62,131 nucleotides of DNA from CAZJHX01 sp964545715 (GCA_964545715.1 CAZJHX010000057.1:1-62131), one strand, 5' to 3'. Shown: positions 32,568 through 41,995, numbered from the stretch's first letter. A program made the numbers and translations. Notes: generated by a model from the letters alone, not told the origin.

Positions 32568-33629
32568 CTAGAACCCCTTTCGTACGTACGCCTTTATTTT
32601 CAGTGGTTTGAGCGCCTTTACGCGCTGCAGGGCCTCCTTCGCCGTGGCGAACCGGCCGCCCAGGACCGTGTGAAAACAGCACTTCAGCTTGGGGAACGCG
32701 CGGCTGTCGACCAGCGACGCGTCGGTGATGCCCTTGCTGACCAATCTGCCCAATAGCGTGCCGGCCTTGACGTCGGCTCGGAAGCGCTCGACCGGGAAGC
32801 TGCCGGCGATGACCAGGTATGGTTTGTCGTCTTTGATCGGGCTGGGGCTGGTGTGTCCGTACACCGAGACGTACTCGTCCTTTGCCGGATCGTAGCGGTC
32901 GATGATCTTGTCGACCTCGGGTCCCTCTTTGCACTCGTCCGGGACTTCGTCGTGCTCCTCCTGGCAGTACTGCTCCTGGCATGTCTGGGTGAAGACGAGA
33001 TCGGGGTGTTTGTCGCAGTCCACGTCGATGCGGCGCAGCTCGTAATCGCAGCCCTCGTGCACCGAGGCTTGGCCGCCGCGCGCGACCTCGGCGCTCCAGC
33101 TGACCTCCAGCGTGGGTAGCTTGAAGATCGTCACATGGGCTGCGCTGCGGGACCCAACCGCCGCCTCAGGTTCGGATGTGGCCCCGTAATAGACCACGTA
33201 CTCCGGCCGGCCGTCGGCATCCAGGTCGGCCACCGCGCCCTGCACGACGCTGAGGCCGTCCACGGGCGGGAACGGCTTGAGGTCGGTCTTGAGCGGCTTC
33301 TTTCGCACGATTCTGACGCCCTTGGCCGACCGTCTCAGAACCCCGACATACGCGCGGCAGCGGCGCTCCTGGCAGTAACTCCAGGCGGCGACGAAGCGGT
33401 TCTTGCCGATCGGGACCCCGTGGAGCACCTCGCTGGTGAGCGCGTCTTCAGGCACCTTCAGCGCGGGCGCCAGCGACTCATCCGGGCTCGGACCTTTGGC
33501 GCGCAAAGCCTCGATGCCCTCCATGCTGAGGTTGTCGTGTGGGTTGGTGGGACCCTTGCGGCACTGAGCGGACGCCGTGAGCGGCAGCACTAGAAGAAGG
33601 GCGAAGAACAGGCAGGGTTTTCGTGTCAC
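32568..33629 (-). CDS. Secreted protein with EF-hand-like DxDxDG repeat
   Basis: A 353-aa protein with a signal peptide (LLLVLPLTASAQC). The mature domain contains VADLDADGRPEYVVYY and RRIDVDCDKHPDLVFTQ, two copies of the VAxLDxDGxPDLV pattern of FG-GAP/calcium-loop beta-propeller blades. Pairs of cysteines (CQERRC, CQEQYC, CC) suggest disulfides. GTG 33629 is chosen because the hydrophobic signal starts there. A TTGTCA-N15-TACAAC promoter lies 33-59 bases upstream. It was probably secreted as part of the surface proteome; no enzymatic motif is seen. It lies divergent from the DTG-repeat lipoprotein at 33720. Confidence 0.75.
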   Translation of the reverse strand: MTRKPCLFFALLLVLPLTASAQCRKGPTNPHDNLSMEGIEALRAKGPSPDESLAPALKVPEDALTSEVLHGVPIGKNRFVAAWSYCQERRCRAYVGVLRRSAKGVRIVRKKPLKTDLKPFPPVDGLSVVQGAVADLDADGRPEYVVYYGATSEPEAAVGSRSAAHVTIFKLPTLEVSWSAEVARGGQASVHEGCDYELRRIDVDCDKHPDLVFTQTCQEQYCQEEHDEVPDECKEGPEVDKIIDRYDPAKDEYVSVYGHTSPSPIKDDKPYLVIAGSFPVERFRADVKAGTLLGRLVSKGITDASLVDSRAFPKLKCCFHTVLGGRFATAKEALQRVKALKPLKIKAYVRKGF

Positions 33630-33661
33630 AGCAACATGGTCGTCCTTCTGTCTGGGGAAAT

Positions 33662-33688
33662 GTTGTAAAAAACTAATACATATGACAA
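33662..33688 (-). promoter_or_regulatory. Putative promoter in AT-rich divergent gap
   Basis: On the minus strand TTGTCA (33683-33688) and TACAAC (33662-33667) with a 15-bp spacer lie upstream of the secreted-protein gene. The block is the most AT-rich of this region and also serves as upstream DNA for the plus-strand lipoprotein. The TACAAC hexamer recurs in the expansin promoter. Spacer length is shorter than ideal, so confidence is low. Confidence 0.35.
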
Positions 33689-33719
33689 TGTTCTTGTCGC
33701 CACGGCGATGGGGGCGATG

Positions 33720-35150
33720 ATGAGCCAGTGTAAGTTGTTGAAGTTGCAGATGTTGTTTTCGGTCCTCGTGTTGGGGATCGGGCTCACTTTTGGCGCAGGT
33801 TGCAGCAGCGGATCGTCCGGGAGCGGGTCCGACGCGACGACGGGCGGTGACACGACAGATACGGGCGCGGATACGACCGACACCGGCGCCGACACGACCG
33901 ATACCGGGGCGGACACCAGCGACACCGCGGATACCGGGGCGGACACCACCGACACCGGTGCGGATACGACCGATACCACCGACACAGGCGCCGATACGAC
34001 CGATACAACCGACACGGGTGCCGATACGACGGACACGGGCGACACGGGCGACACGGGGGATACCGGCGACACGGGCGACACCGGCATCGACGACTGCCAC
34101 TGCGCGTCGGACGACGAGTGCGGCGATGGCGAGTTCTGCCTGGAGACGGGCGAAAAGGGCGACTGCGTCCCCAAGGCCGGTCCCGGCGAGTGCTGGACGG
34201 ACGAGGACTGCGAGTTCACTTCGTGCTGGGGCGTCAGCATCTGCCCCTGCGACGCGCCCTGCGCCACCTTGAGCCTACCGGGCGTCTGTGGCCAGCCCGA
34301 GCCTCCGTGCTGTGGCAAGGACTCCGACTGCCTGGCGGGCAAGGTCTGCTCTACCGACAGCGCGGGCAACGGCGTCTGCAAGGCGGCGCCCGATCCCGGC
34401 ACCTGCTGGAAGAACGCGGACTGCAAACCCGGCAACACGTGCGAGGGCGGCTGGGCATGTCCATGCAACGCCGACTGCGACGGTGAGGACGAGCTGGGCA
34501 AGTGCGTGCCGATCGACAACCCCAAGGACTGCTGCACCAACGACGACGAGTGCGGCCTCAACAGCTACTGCGTGGATATCGCCTTCGGCGCGATCGCCGG
34601 CGTATGCAAGGAGCTGCCGCCCGCCGGCAAGTGCTGGACCCTGGACGACTGCAAGGCGGGCGACACCTGCGAGGGCGGCACCGTCTGCCCCTGTGGCGCG
34701 CAGTGCTTTGCGCCGGACTCGCTCGGCGTCTGCAAGTCCAACGAGATTCCGGTCAACTGCTGTTTGTCCGACGCGGACTGCGCGGAGCCGAACTATTGCG
34801 CTGACCTGCCCAGCACCGACGGCAAGTACAAGTCGTGCGTCTGGCCGCTCAACCAGGAGGGGTTGTGCTGGGATAACGGGGACTGCTCCGGCGACAACAC
34901 CTGCATCGGCGCCTTCAAGTGCCCGTGTGATGTGGCCTGCGGCGCGCCCGACGTGCCCGGCAAGTGCGGCGTCGACAAGTGCGTGGACTTCAAGTTCAGC
35001 CCCGGCTGCAGCATGGACAGCCAGTGCAAGGACGGGCAGAAGTGCCTGATGAACGGCGGCTGCAACTCATCATCGTGCGCGTGCGACCCGGCGACCGGCG
35101 ATATCCTATGCACGGCCGACTGCATGCCCGGGGTCTGCACCGACCCGTAA
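33720..35150 (+). CDS. Cys-rich lipoprotein with Asp-Thr-Gly repeat linker
   Basis: A 476-aa surface lipoprotein. The signal ends FGAGC. About 85 residues of DTGADTTDTG-type repeat follow, then a large Cys-rich region (about 125-470) in tandem units of the pattern CCxxDxDC...C....G.C......C....C....C. These are typical small disulfide-stabilised modules of Myxococcota surface proteins. Three adjacent ATGs (33708, 33717, 33720) are possible starts; 33720 is kept because GGGGG at 33710-33714 is best spaced for it. It is monocistronic and convergent with the transglutaminase-like gene. Probable role is adhesion or surface coat, from composition only. Confidence 0.85.
   Translation: MSQCKLLKLQMLFSVLVLGIGLTFGAGCSSGSSGSGSDATTGGDTTDTGADTTDTGADTTDTGADTSDTADTGADTTDTGADTTDTTDTGADTTDTTDTGADTTDTGDTGDTGDTGDTGDTGIDDCHCASDDECGDGEFCLETGEKGDCVPKAGPGECWTDEDCEFTSCWGVSICPCDAPCATLSLPGVCGQPEPPCCGKDSDCLAGKVCSTDSAGNGVCKAAPDPGTCWKNADCKPGNTCEGGWACPCNADCDGEDELGKCVPIDNPKDCCTNDDECGLNSYCVDIAFGAIAGVCKELPPAGKCWTLDDCKAGDTCEGGTVCPCGAQCFAPDSLGVCKSNEIPVNCCLSDADCAEPNYCADLPSTDGKYKSCVWPLNQEGLCWDNGDCSGDNTCIGAFKCPCDVACGAPDVPGKCGVDKCVDFKFSPGCSMDSQCKDGQKCLMNGGCNSSSCACDPATGDILCTADCMPGVCTDP
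33850..34090 (+). repeat. DTG/DTT-coding repeat linker
   Basis: Tandem 9- to 24-base units encode Asp-Thr-Gly, Asp-Thr-Thr and Gly-Ala-Asp-Thr stretches. Asp alternates between GAC and GAT and Thr between ACC, ACG and ACA from unit to unit, so the peptide repeat has been kept while the DNA has diverged. Confidence 0.85.
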
Positions 35151-35157
35151 GTGGGGT

Positions 35158-36873
35158 CTACTCTGAGTGCGACGGCGCGTACCGGGCATTGCCCGCGAAC
35201 TCCGCGACGACCTCCCAGGTTCCAAGCTCCACATCCAGCGGCACCGACACCGCCGTCACGAAGATCCCGTCTTCGTCCGTGCGGGCGTTGCCGAGCACCC
35301 TGAGGATTTCGCTCTTGTTGGTATCCATCAGGTTGATGCGCACGCGACCGCCCGCGATGGGCTTGCCGTCCGATGAGACCGTGCCGCGCAGACTGAGCTT
35401 GTCGCCACGGAAGACGCGCGCCGACACCTGCGCCAGCGTGGTGCGAGTCGCGATCTGCGACGCCTTCACCGGAAACGGCACCGCCCGCGGCACACCCCAC
35501 TTGCTCTGACCGCCGCCCCATGGACGACCCGTCGGTTTTGTGCCCGCCCCGCCGGTGGCCCCGACTTGACCCGAGGGCGTCGGGGGCAGCCCGCGTACCG
35601 GGTCCCCGCCGGCGGTTGTGGGTGTATCCGCCGTGGCCCGATGGCTGTACCCGTCCCGGAAGCCGGGCGGAAAGCCATAGGGATCGGCCTCATCGACGGT
35701 GTGACGCGTCTTCATGCGGGAATTGCGCACGTTCATGCCCAACGCGCCGCCGCCCAGGTCGATGCGGGTCCACCCCGCCCTGGGCACGTACACCTCGACA
35801 AAGACGTGCGCCTCGTTGGACACGTAGCGCGCCGGGATCCCCAGACCGTGGGCCGTGATGACAAACGCGTAGCCGCGGTGCCGGCAGACGCCCTTGCGGG
35901 ACAGCGCGATGTCCAGATAGTCGTTGTCCTTGCCGCCCTCCAGGTCGCCCGGCGCGAAGTCCCGGAACCAAAAGACCAGCTTCTGCAGGACGATGGCGTA
36001 CCGGGTCTCGTGCTCGACGCCGATCGCGCGCGCCACCGCATCCACGCTCTCCTGCATGACGGCGGGCAGCAGCGGGCGCTTGTCCCGGGGCACGTCGCTG
36101 ATCAGCAGATCGATGGCGGGCGTGTGCCTGAACCAGACCGAGGGCGCATCCATCACAAAGTTGACGCGTACGCGGCCGGAGTGCCCCGCCCCCTGAACGT
36201 AGAAGTTGTCCGCGCCGTCCTTGAAGAAGCGCAGAGTCACCTCGGGCACGGTCTCGTAGCTGAGCACCTGCGACTCGGCGGCGACCGATGGGATCGGGAT
36301 GGGCATGCCCGGCTCGAGCTCGACCAGAATCGAGCCCCAGAAGACCTGCCTGCCCGGCTGCGTTCGGTTTCCCGCGACCGGGACCTCGTACAGGCTGGGC
36401 ACGCCGACGATCAGTCCGCCGTCCGGCTTGACCGCGTCCTTGGCGCTGTTGCGCTTGAACGGGATCACCGCCGGGTCGAAGACCGCGTGATACGTCAGCC
36501 ATGGCTCGCGGCCCGTCTGCCGGTCCGGCCGCACCTCGCGCTCGACGTTGTGCACCGTGCCGGGTGTGGGGCCACCGGCGGATGGGGTGGTGCGATACAG
36601 CAGGTCGTCGCCGTTGCCGTTGAGGTCCGAGGCCGGCGCGGGCAATCGCATGCCGTCCCGCCGAATTTCGCTGGGGAGGCCCGAGGCGCCGGCGGCCTCG
36701 TCAAAAACAAACACCGGAGAGTCCGAGACGCCCGCCATCAGCCCGCCGCCGGCTGTCGGGATGGGCTCGTGAGCGATGATCTCGTCGCCGTCCGTGGCGG
36801 GCGTCAACTGCGCGACAGCGGCTGATCCGAGAAGCACGACAGCGGCGATGGCAAGGGTTGGGCGCATGGCCAC
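35158..36873 (-). CDS. Secreted transglutaminase-like protein
   Basis: A 571-aa protein with a cleavable signal peptide (about 1-21, GSAAVAQ). The central transglutaminase-like core has Cys330 (RKGVCRHRG), His356 (NEAHVFVEVY) and Asp372 (TRIDLGGGALG), the cysteine-protease-like triad of bacterial transglutaminase-core proteins. The N-terminal region is beta-rich. The C-terminus (about 480-571) is an Ig-like domain with VSARVFRGDKLSLRGTVSSDG, as often found in big surface proteins. Most bacterial members are proteases or amidases rather than cross-linkers. ATG 36873 and ATG 36867 are both possible. It is monocistronic, divergent from the 5'-nucleotidase operon. Confidence 0.88.
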   Translation of the reverse strand: MAMRPTLAIAAVVLLGSAAVAQLTPATDGDEIIAHEPIPTAGGGLMAGVSDSPVFVFDEAAGASGLPSEIRRDGMRLPAPASDLNGNGDDLLYRTTPSAGGPTPGTVHNVEREVRPDRQTGREPWLTYHAVFDPAVIPFKRNSAKDAVKPDGGLIVGVPSLYEVPVAGNRTQPGRQVFWGSILVELEPGMPIPIPSVAAESQVLSYETVPEVTLRFFKDGADNFYVQGAGHSGRVRVNFVMDAPSVWFRHTPAIDLLISDVPRDKRPLLPAVMQESVDAVARAIGVEHETRYAIVLQKLVFWFRDFAPGDLEGGKDNDYLDIALSRKGVCRHRGYAFVITAHGLGIPARYVSNEAHVFVEVYVPRAGWTRIDLGGGALGMNVRNSRMKTRHTVDEADPYGFPPGFRDGYSHRATADTPTTAGGDPVRGLPPTPSGQVGATGGAGTKPTGRPWGGGQSKWGVPRAVPFPVKASQIATRTTLAQVSARVFRGDKLSLRGTVSSDGKPIAGGRVRINLMDTNKSEILRVLGNARTDEDGIFVTAVSVPLDVELGTWEVVAEFAGNARYAPSHSE

Positions 36874-36934
36874 AGAACGTTAGCAGTCGAGGTTCTCTTT
36901 CCCAAATGTCGCCCACCGACTACTCTGTCCTGCT

Positions 36935-38494
36935 ATGAGCCTGAACGATATGCAGCGGTTGCACGACCTGGGTGAGCACGATCGCATCGCCCAGCTGATC
37001 GACCAGTTCCGCCCCGACGAAATCCCTTATAGTCGCCGCATTTTTGCCAACCGAAACCTGCGCATGAGCGGCGTCCAACTGGTCGGCTTCGATATGGACT
37101 ACACGCTGTGCGAGTACCACGTCGCGGTCGAGGCCCTGCAGGTGCGGTTGACGATAGAGCGGCTGATCAACGACCTGGGGTACCCCGAAGAGCTGGCCGA
37201 CTGCACCTACGACGAGACGTTCGCGATTCGCGGGCTCATCATCGACAAGCGGCTGGGCAATCTTCTCAAGATGGACAGCCATCGCTTCATCAGCCACGCG
37301 GCGCATGGCAAAGAGACCCTGACCAAAGACGCGCGCCGGCAGCTGTATCGATACGAGCGGGTGCGCATGTCGCTGAAGCGGTTTGCCCTGATCGACACGC
37401 TGTTCGGCATCCCCGAAGCGTGGTTGTACGCGACGTTGGTCGAGTTGATGCAGGAGAAGCGTGGGCGCCTCCAGCACCGGCACTACAAGCAGTTTTATAT
37501 CGACGTGCGCGAGACGATCGACAGCATCCACGCGGACCAGTCGCTCAAGACGATCATCTGCGCCGATCTGGACAAGTACATCCGCCGGGACCCGGAGCTT
37601 GCGACGATGCTTCATCGCCTGCGCGAGTCGGGCAAGCGCACGTTCTTGATGACAAACAGCTACGGGCCCTACACCCAGGCCGTGATGTCGTACCTGCTGG
37701 ACGGCGTCATGGCGGAGTACCCGACCTGGCGCGACTACTTCGACATCATGGTGGTCGGCTCCAGAAAGCCCAGCTTCTTTGCGGAGTCGGCGCCGTTCCG
37801 TGCGCTCGGAGACGACTTGGAGCCCATCGACGAGCGCGTGACCCTGTTTGAGCCCGATGTCATCTACCAGGGCGGTAACCTGGCGGAGTTCGAGCGCATG
37901 GCGGGCGCCAGCGGCGACAGCGTTCTGTACGTCGGCGACCACCTGTACGGCGATATCCTGCGGTCAAAGAAGGCCAGCGCCTGGCGCACGGCCATGATCG
38001 TGCCAGAGCTGGAGCGCGAGCTGACGCTGATGGATGAGCACCAGACCGACTTTGAGCGCCGGCGCATGCTCGAGACGCACCGCACGCAGGTCGACCGTGA
38101 GCTCGGTCAGCATCAGAAGCTGCTCAAGACGCTAAAGGAGTTCACGCGCGATCAGGAGGGCGTCTTCAGTCCCGAGGAGCAGAAGGCCTTCAAGCACGCG
38201 GTCAAGGTGGCCCGCGGCAACGTCCGCAAGCTGGAGAAGGCGCTGCACAAATGCTTGTCCGAGATCTGGCATTTGAACGATCGCCTGGCCAAAGTTTTCA
38301 ACGCCAACTGGGGTATGGTCTTCAAGGCGCGCAATGAGCACTCGATTTTCGGCGCGCAGATAGAGGACTACGCCTGCATCTACACCAGCCGCGCCAGCAA
38401 TCTGAAGTTCTATTCGCCCTTCCAGTACTTCCGGACGCCGCGCGACCATCTGCCTCACGAGCGCGTGGACGTTGACGTGATCGACGTGACTTGA
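36935..38494 (+). CDS. HAD-family purine 5'-nucleotidase (NT5C2-like)
   Basis: A 519-aa cytosolic 5'-nucleotidase of the HAD-IG group (TIGR02244-type) that dephosphorylates IMP/GMP-like nucleotides in eukaryotic homologues. Catalytic motif I is GFDMDYTL with Asp53 and Asp55. Other motifs include FLMTNS and LYVGDHLYGDI, where the paired acids bind metal. The length matches the family (about 500 aa), including the long C-terminal helical part. It is first in a tightly spaced operon with an aminotransferase, hisZ, purA and a nucleotidyltransferase. This fits purine salvage or balance next to purA, which consumes IMP. No clear ribosome site precedes the ATG. Confidence 0.92.
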   Translation: MSLNDMQRLHDLGEHDRIAQLIDQFRPDEIPYSRRIFANRNLRMSGVQLVGFDMDYTLCEYHVAVEALQVRLTIERLINDLGYPEELADCTYDETFAIRGLIIDKRLGNLLKMDSHRFISHAAHGKETLTKDARRQLYRYERVRMSLKRFALIDTLFGIPEAWLYATLVELMQEKRGRLQHRHYKQFYIDVRETIDSIHADQSLKTIICADLDKYIRRDPELATMLHRLRESGKRTFLMTNSYGPYTQAVMSYLLDGVMAEYPTWRDYFDIMVVGSRKPSFFAESAPFRALGDDLEPIDERVTLFEPDVIYQGGNLAEFERMAGASGDSVLYVGDHLYGDILRSKKASAWRTAMIVPELERELTLMDEHQTDFERRRMLETHRTQVDRELGQHQKLLKTLKEFTRDQEGVFSPEEQKAFKHAVKVARGNVRKLEKALHKCLSEIWHLNDRLAKVFNANWGMVFKARNEHSIFGAQIEDYACIYTSRASNLKFYSPFQYFRTPRDHLPHERVDVDVIDVT

Positions 38495-38506
38495 TACCAC
38501 CGCCGC

Positions 38507-39643
38507 ATGGAGAAGCGGCTTCTCATGACACCGGGGCCGACCCCGATTCCTCCCGAGGTGCTGCTGGCGATGGCCGAACCCATCGTCCACCACCGCACCC
38601 CTGAATTCAAAGCGATCTTCGCGTCCTGCGCGGCGGACCTGCGGCCGATCTTTGCGACCGAGCAGCAGGTCTTGATGTTGTCCAGCAGCGGCACGGGCGC
38701 GATGGAGGCGGCGATCACCAACTTCATGGCGCGCGGTGACACGATCATCACCGTGGCGGCCGGGAAGTTTGGCCAGCGCTGGGGTCAGATAGGGCGCGCA
38801 TATGGCCTCAACGTGGTCGAGATCGAGGTCGAGTGGGGCAAGGCTGTCTCGCCGGAGTTCATCGAGCAGGCGCTGGAGGCGCATCCCGATGCGCGCGCCG
38901 TATACCTGCAGGGCAGCGAGACCTCCACGGGCACGACGCAGCCGGTGAAGGCGATCGCCGCCGCGTGCAGCAAGAAGCCGGGCGTGTTGTGCGTCGTCGA
39001 CGGGATCACCGCGGCGGGCGTACAGCCGCTGGAGATGGACGCGTGGGGCATCGACATCGTGGTCAGCGGCTCCCAGAAGGCCTTCATGCTGCCGCCCGGG
39101 CTGGCGTTCATCGCGGTCTCTGACAAGGCGTGGTCCATGACCGAGCGGTCGGACCTGCCGTGCTACTACTTTGATTTGGTCAAGGAGCGCGCCGCCCAGG
39201 CCAAGGGCACGACTTCGTACACGTCGGCCGTCAGCCTGGTGATCGGCCTGCGCAAAGTGCTGGACCGCATGGCGGCGATGGGCGGGGTCGAGGGGCTGCA
39301 CACGCACCATGAGAAGCTGTCCAAAGCGACGGTCGCAGGCGTGCAGGCGCTTGGGCTCAAGCTGCTGTCAGAGGCGCCGGCCTGGTCGTGCACCGCGGTG
39401 TGGGCCCCCGAGAGCATCGGCGCCGGACCGATTGTCAGCGGGCTCAACGACCGCGGCATCAAGATCGCCGGCGGCCAGGACCACCTCAAGGGCAAGATCT
39501 TCCGCATCGGACACCTGGGCTGGTTCAGCGGTCACGACATCGTGGCGACGCTGTCCGCTCTCGAGAGTGTGCTGGCCGAGCACGGACACCCCTTCACGCC
39601 CGGCGCCGGTGTCGCTGCAGCGGCGGGAATTCTGAACCAGTAG
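38507..39643 (+). CDS. Class V aminotransferase (AGXT/serine-pyruvate type)
   Basis: A 378-aa PLP enzyme of the alanine-glyoxylate/serine-pyruvate aminotransferase family. The N-terminus is LMTPGPTPIPPEVL. SSSGTGAMEAAI binds the phosphate, VVDGITAAG carries the PLP-pairing Asp, and the Schiff-base lysine is Lys191 in SGSQKAF. The fold and length are complete. Twelve bases separate it from the nucleotidase and two bases from hisZ. The bacterial homologues are usually glyoxylate/serine transaminases; precise substrates are not visible. Context is amino-acid and purine biosynthesis. Confidence 0.92.
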   Translation: MEKRLLMTPGPTPIPPEVLLAMAEPIVHHRTPEFKAIFASCAADLRPIFATEQQVLMLSSSGTGAMEAAITNFMARGDTIITVAAGKFGQRWGQIGRAYGLNVVEIEVEWGKAVSPEFIEQALEAHPDARAVYLQGSETSTGTTQPVKAIAAACSKKPGVLCVVDGITAAGVQPLEMDAWGIDIVVSGSQKAFMLPPGLAFIAVSDKAWSMTERSDLPCYYFDLVKERAAQAKGTTSYTSAVSLVIGLRKVLDRMAAMGGVEGLHTHHEKLSKATVAGVQALGLKLLSEAPAWSCTAVWAPESIGAGPIVSGLNDRGIKIAGGQDHLKGKIFRIGHLGWFSGHDIVATLSALESVLAEHGHPFTPGAGVAAAAGILNQ

Positions 39644-39645
39644 AC

Positions 39646-40650
39646 ATGCCGCTACGCCCCGACGTTCCGGCGACAACGCCCGTAGGGATCCGCGACTTCA
39701 CACCCGCGCAGGCGGCCGAAGTGCAGGCGCTCGAGGCCGAGCTGACCAGTACATTTGCGGGCCGTGGGTACCAGCGCGTGGTGACGCCTACTTTTGAGCT
39801 GACCCAGGTCTTCGAGCGTGGGCTGGGGCCCGATGGCGCGGCGCGCGTGCTGCGCTTTGTCGATCCGCAAAACGGCGAAGTGCTCTGCCTGCGCAGCGAC
39901 GTGACGCCCCAGATCGGCCGCATGATGGCCGGTCCGATGGTGGAGTCGGCGCTGCCCGTGCGGCTGTGTTACTTCGAGCGGGTCTTCCGCCTGCGCCAGC
40001 ACTCCGAGTTTCGGCGGCGCGAGGTCATGCAAGCCGGCGTGGAGCTGATCGGTGAGGCCGGGCCGGACGCGGACGTCGAGGTGCTGCTGCTCTGCGACGA
40101 GGCGCTGCGTGCCGCGGGTGAGCGGGAGCACCGGCTGTCGATCGGGCACGTCGGCATCATCGCGGCGGCCTTTGACGGCCTGAACGTGACCACCGATCAG
40201 GCCGGACACCTTAAGGCGCTGCTGCGGCGCAAGGATGGGGCCTCGCTGGAGAAGCTGGGTGCGGAGCTGGGCATCGACGGTAAGCGGCTGGCGTTGTTGA
40301 GCGCGCTGTGCCGAGCGTACGGCCAGCCCGAAGAGGTGCTGGCGGAGGCGCGCTCGCTGGCTACCGATACCCCGGCGCTGGAGGAGTCGCTCGATCGGCT
40401 GCGGCAGGTGGTCGATGCGCTGGCTGCCCACGATGTGGCCGACCGCTGCCTGTTGGACCTGGGCGAGGTGCTGGGCTTTGGGTACTACACGGGGCTGGTG
40501 TTCCATGTGTACGTGCCGGGCGTGGGCCGGTCCGTGGCGTCCGGTGGGCGGTACGATGAGCTGTTGGGACGTTATGGCCGCGCGCTGCCGGCGTGTGGTT
40601 TTGCAATCGACGAGGAGAGCGTGACCGAAGCCCGGTCGCGCCGCGCTTAA
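39646..40650 (+). CDS. hisZ: HisZ, regulatory subunit of ATP phosphoribosyltransferase
   Basis: A 334-aa HisRS-like paralogue without tRNA-binding domain that activates the short form of HisG, the first enzyme of histidine biosynthesis. It shows VGIRDFTP, VTPTFEL, class II motif 2-like CLRSDVTPQIGRM and the C-terminal GGRYDELLGRYG, typical of HisZ. It is somewhat shorter than the usual 380-390 aa. ATG 39646 lies two bases after the aminotransferase stop. hisG is not in the window. hisZ next to purA is a frequent arrangement in proteobacteria, which supports the call. Confidence 0.93.
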   Translation: MPLRPDVPATTPVGIRDFTPAQAAEVQALEAELTSTFAGRGYQRVVTPTFELTQVFERGLGPDGAARVLRFVDPQNGEVLCLRSDVTPQIGRMMAGPMVESALPVRLCYFERVFRLRQHSEFRRREVMQAGVELIGEAGPDADVEVLLLCDEALRAAGEREHRLSIGHVGIIAAAFDGLNVTTDQAGHLKALLRRKDGASLEKLGAELGIDGKRLALLSALCRAYGQPEEVLAEARSLATDTPALEESLDRLRQVVDALAAHDVADRCLLDLGEVLGFGYYTGLVFHVYVPGVGRSVASGGRYDELLGRYGRALPACGFAIDEESVTEARSRRA

Positions 40651-40674
40651 TCCGAGTACTGCGGGAGTTCACTG

Positions 40675-41970
40675 ATGGCCGGTGTCGTAATCGTAGGCGC
40701 CCAATGGGGCGATGAGGGCAAGGGCAAGATCGTCGATCTTTTCGCGCGCGAGGCGCAGCTGGTCGTGCGGTTTCAGGGCGGCAACAACGCCGGGCATACG
40801 CTGGTGGTCGGCGGCGAGAAGACCGTGCTGCACCTGGTGCCCAGCGGCGTGCTGCACGAGACGGCGACATGCTTGATCGGGTCGGGCGTCGTGATCGACC
40901 CGGGCGTGCTGGCCGAGGAGATCTCGCTGCTGGAGGGGCGGGGGCTGCTGAGCGACCCCGACCGGCTGCGGATCAGCCACGGGGCGTCGCTGATCATGCC
41001 GTACCACAAGGCGATCGACCTGGCGCGCGAGGCGTCGCGTGGCGCGCGCAAGATCGGGACGACGGGGCGCGGGATCGGGCCGGCGTACGAGGACAACGCC
41101 AGCCGGCGCGGCATCCCGGCCAGAGCGCTGCGCGATGTCGAGGATCTACGCGCCCGGGTCGAGGCGGTGCTTCCGGAAAAGAACGCGGTGCTGGCCTACT
41201 ACGGGCAGCGCGAGATGACCGTGGACGAGGTGGTGGGCGCGGTCATGAGCTACAGCGGATCCCTGGTCCGGCACGTCTGTGAGACCGGCGCGATGGTCGA
41301 TGAGGCGCTGGCCGCGGGCAAGCGGGTGCTCTTCGAGGGCGCCCAGGGTGTGCTGCTGGACGTCCTGCACGGCACGGTGCCGTTTGTGACCAGCAGCCAC
41401 ACGGTTGCCGCCGCCGCGTGTACGGGCGCCGGCGTCGGTCCCAAGCGCATCGACCGCGTGCTCGGGATCTCCAAGGCGTATCTGACGCGCGTCGGCTCCG
41501 GTCCGATGCCGACCGGGATCGGCGGCGACCTGGAGGAAGAGATTCGGGCGGCGGGCAACGAGTACGGCGCCACAACAGGTCGTCCGCGGCGCTGTGGCTG
41601 GCTGGATTTGGCCGGGCTGCGCTATGCGATTCGCGTGGGTGGGATCACCGAGCTGGCGGTCACCAAGCTGGATGTGCTGTCGGGCCAGAAGACGCTGCGC
41701 GTGTGCGTGGCCTACAAGCTGGCGGATGGGACGGAGCTGCGCGAGATGCCGCCGTACCCGGACCTGATCGAGGGCGCCGAGCCCGTGTACCGCGATGTGC
41801 CGGGCTGGACGGCCGACTTGAAGCAGGCGGAGTCCGACGCGGATCTGCCGGCCGAGGTGCGCGCCTATCTGGACCTGATCGCCAGCGAGACCGGCGTGCC
41901 GGTGACGGTGCTTGGCCTGGGCGCCGACCGCGCGGATACGCTGGTGCGCCGCAATCCGTTCTGTACGTAA
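40675..41970 (+). CDS. purA: Adenylosuccinate synthetase
   Basis: A 431-aa enzyme that joins IMP and aspartate with GTP to form adenylosuccinate in AMP synthesis. The catalytic N-terminal motif is GAQWGDEGKGKIVD with Asp13, and His41 lies in NNAGHTLV. IGTTGRGIGPAYEDN binds GTP/IMP, and the C-terminal GATTGRPRRCGWLD is the conserved PurA signature. Length and motifs are complete. It lies 24 bases after hisZ and 25 bases before the nucleotidyltransferase gene, within the same operon. Confidence 0.97.
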   Translation: MAGVVIVGAQWGDEGKGKIVDLFAREAQLVVRFQGGNNAGHTLVVGGEKTVLHLVPSGVLHETATCLIGSGVVIDPGVLAEEISLLEGRGLLSDPDRLRISHGASLIMPYHKAIDLAREASRGARKIGTTGRGIGPAYEDNASRRGIPARALRDVEDLRARVEAVLPEKNAVLAYYGQREMTVDEVVGAVMSYSGSLVRHVCETGAMVDEALAAGKRVLFEGAQGVLLDVLHGTVPFVTSSHTVAAAACTGAGVGPKRIDRVLGISKAYLTRVGSGPMPTGIGGDLEEEIRAAGNEYGATTGRPRRCGWLDLAGLRYAIRVGGITELAVTKLDVLSGQKTLRVCVAYKLADGTELREMPPYPDLIEGAEPVYRDVPGWTADLKQAESDADLPAEVRAYLDLIASETGVPVTVLGLGADRADTLVRRNPFCT

Positions 41971-41995
41971 CTGCCTGAGACATCCGACGTCTGTT

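Noticed and set aside
33850..34090. Regular short repeats as a CRISPR array or minisatellite.
   Set aside because: Units are in frame, encode a DTG linker inside a lipoprotein gene, vary by synonymous codons, and have no unique spacers.
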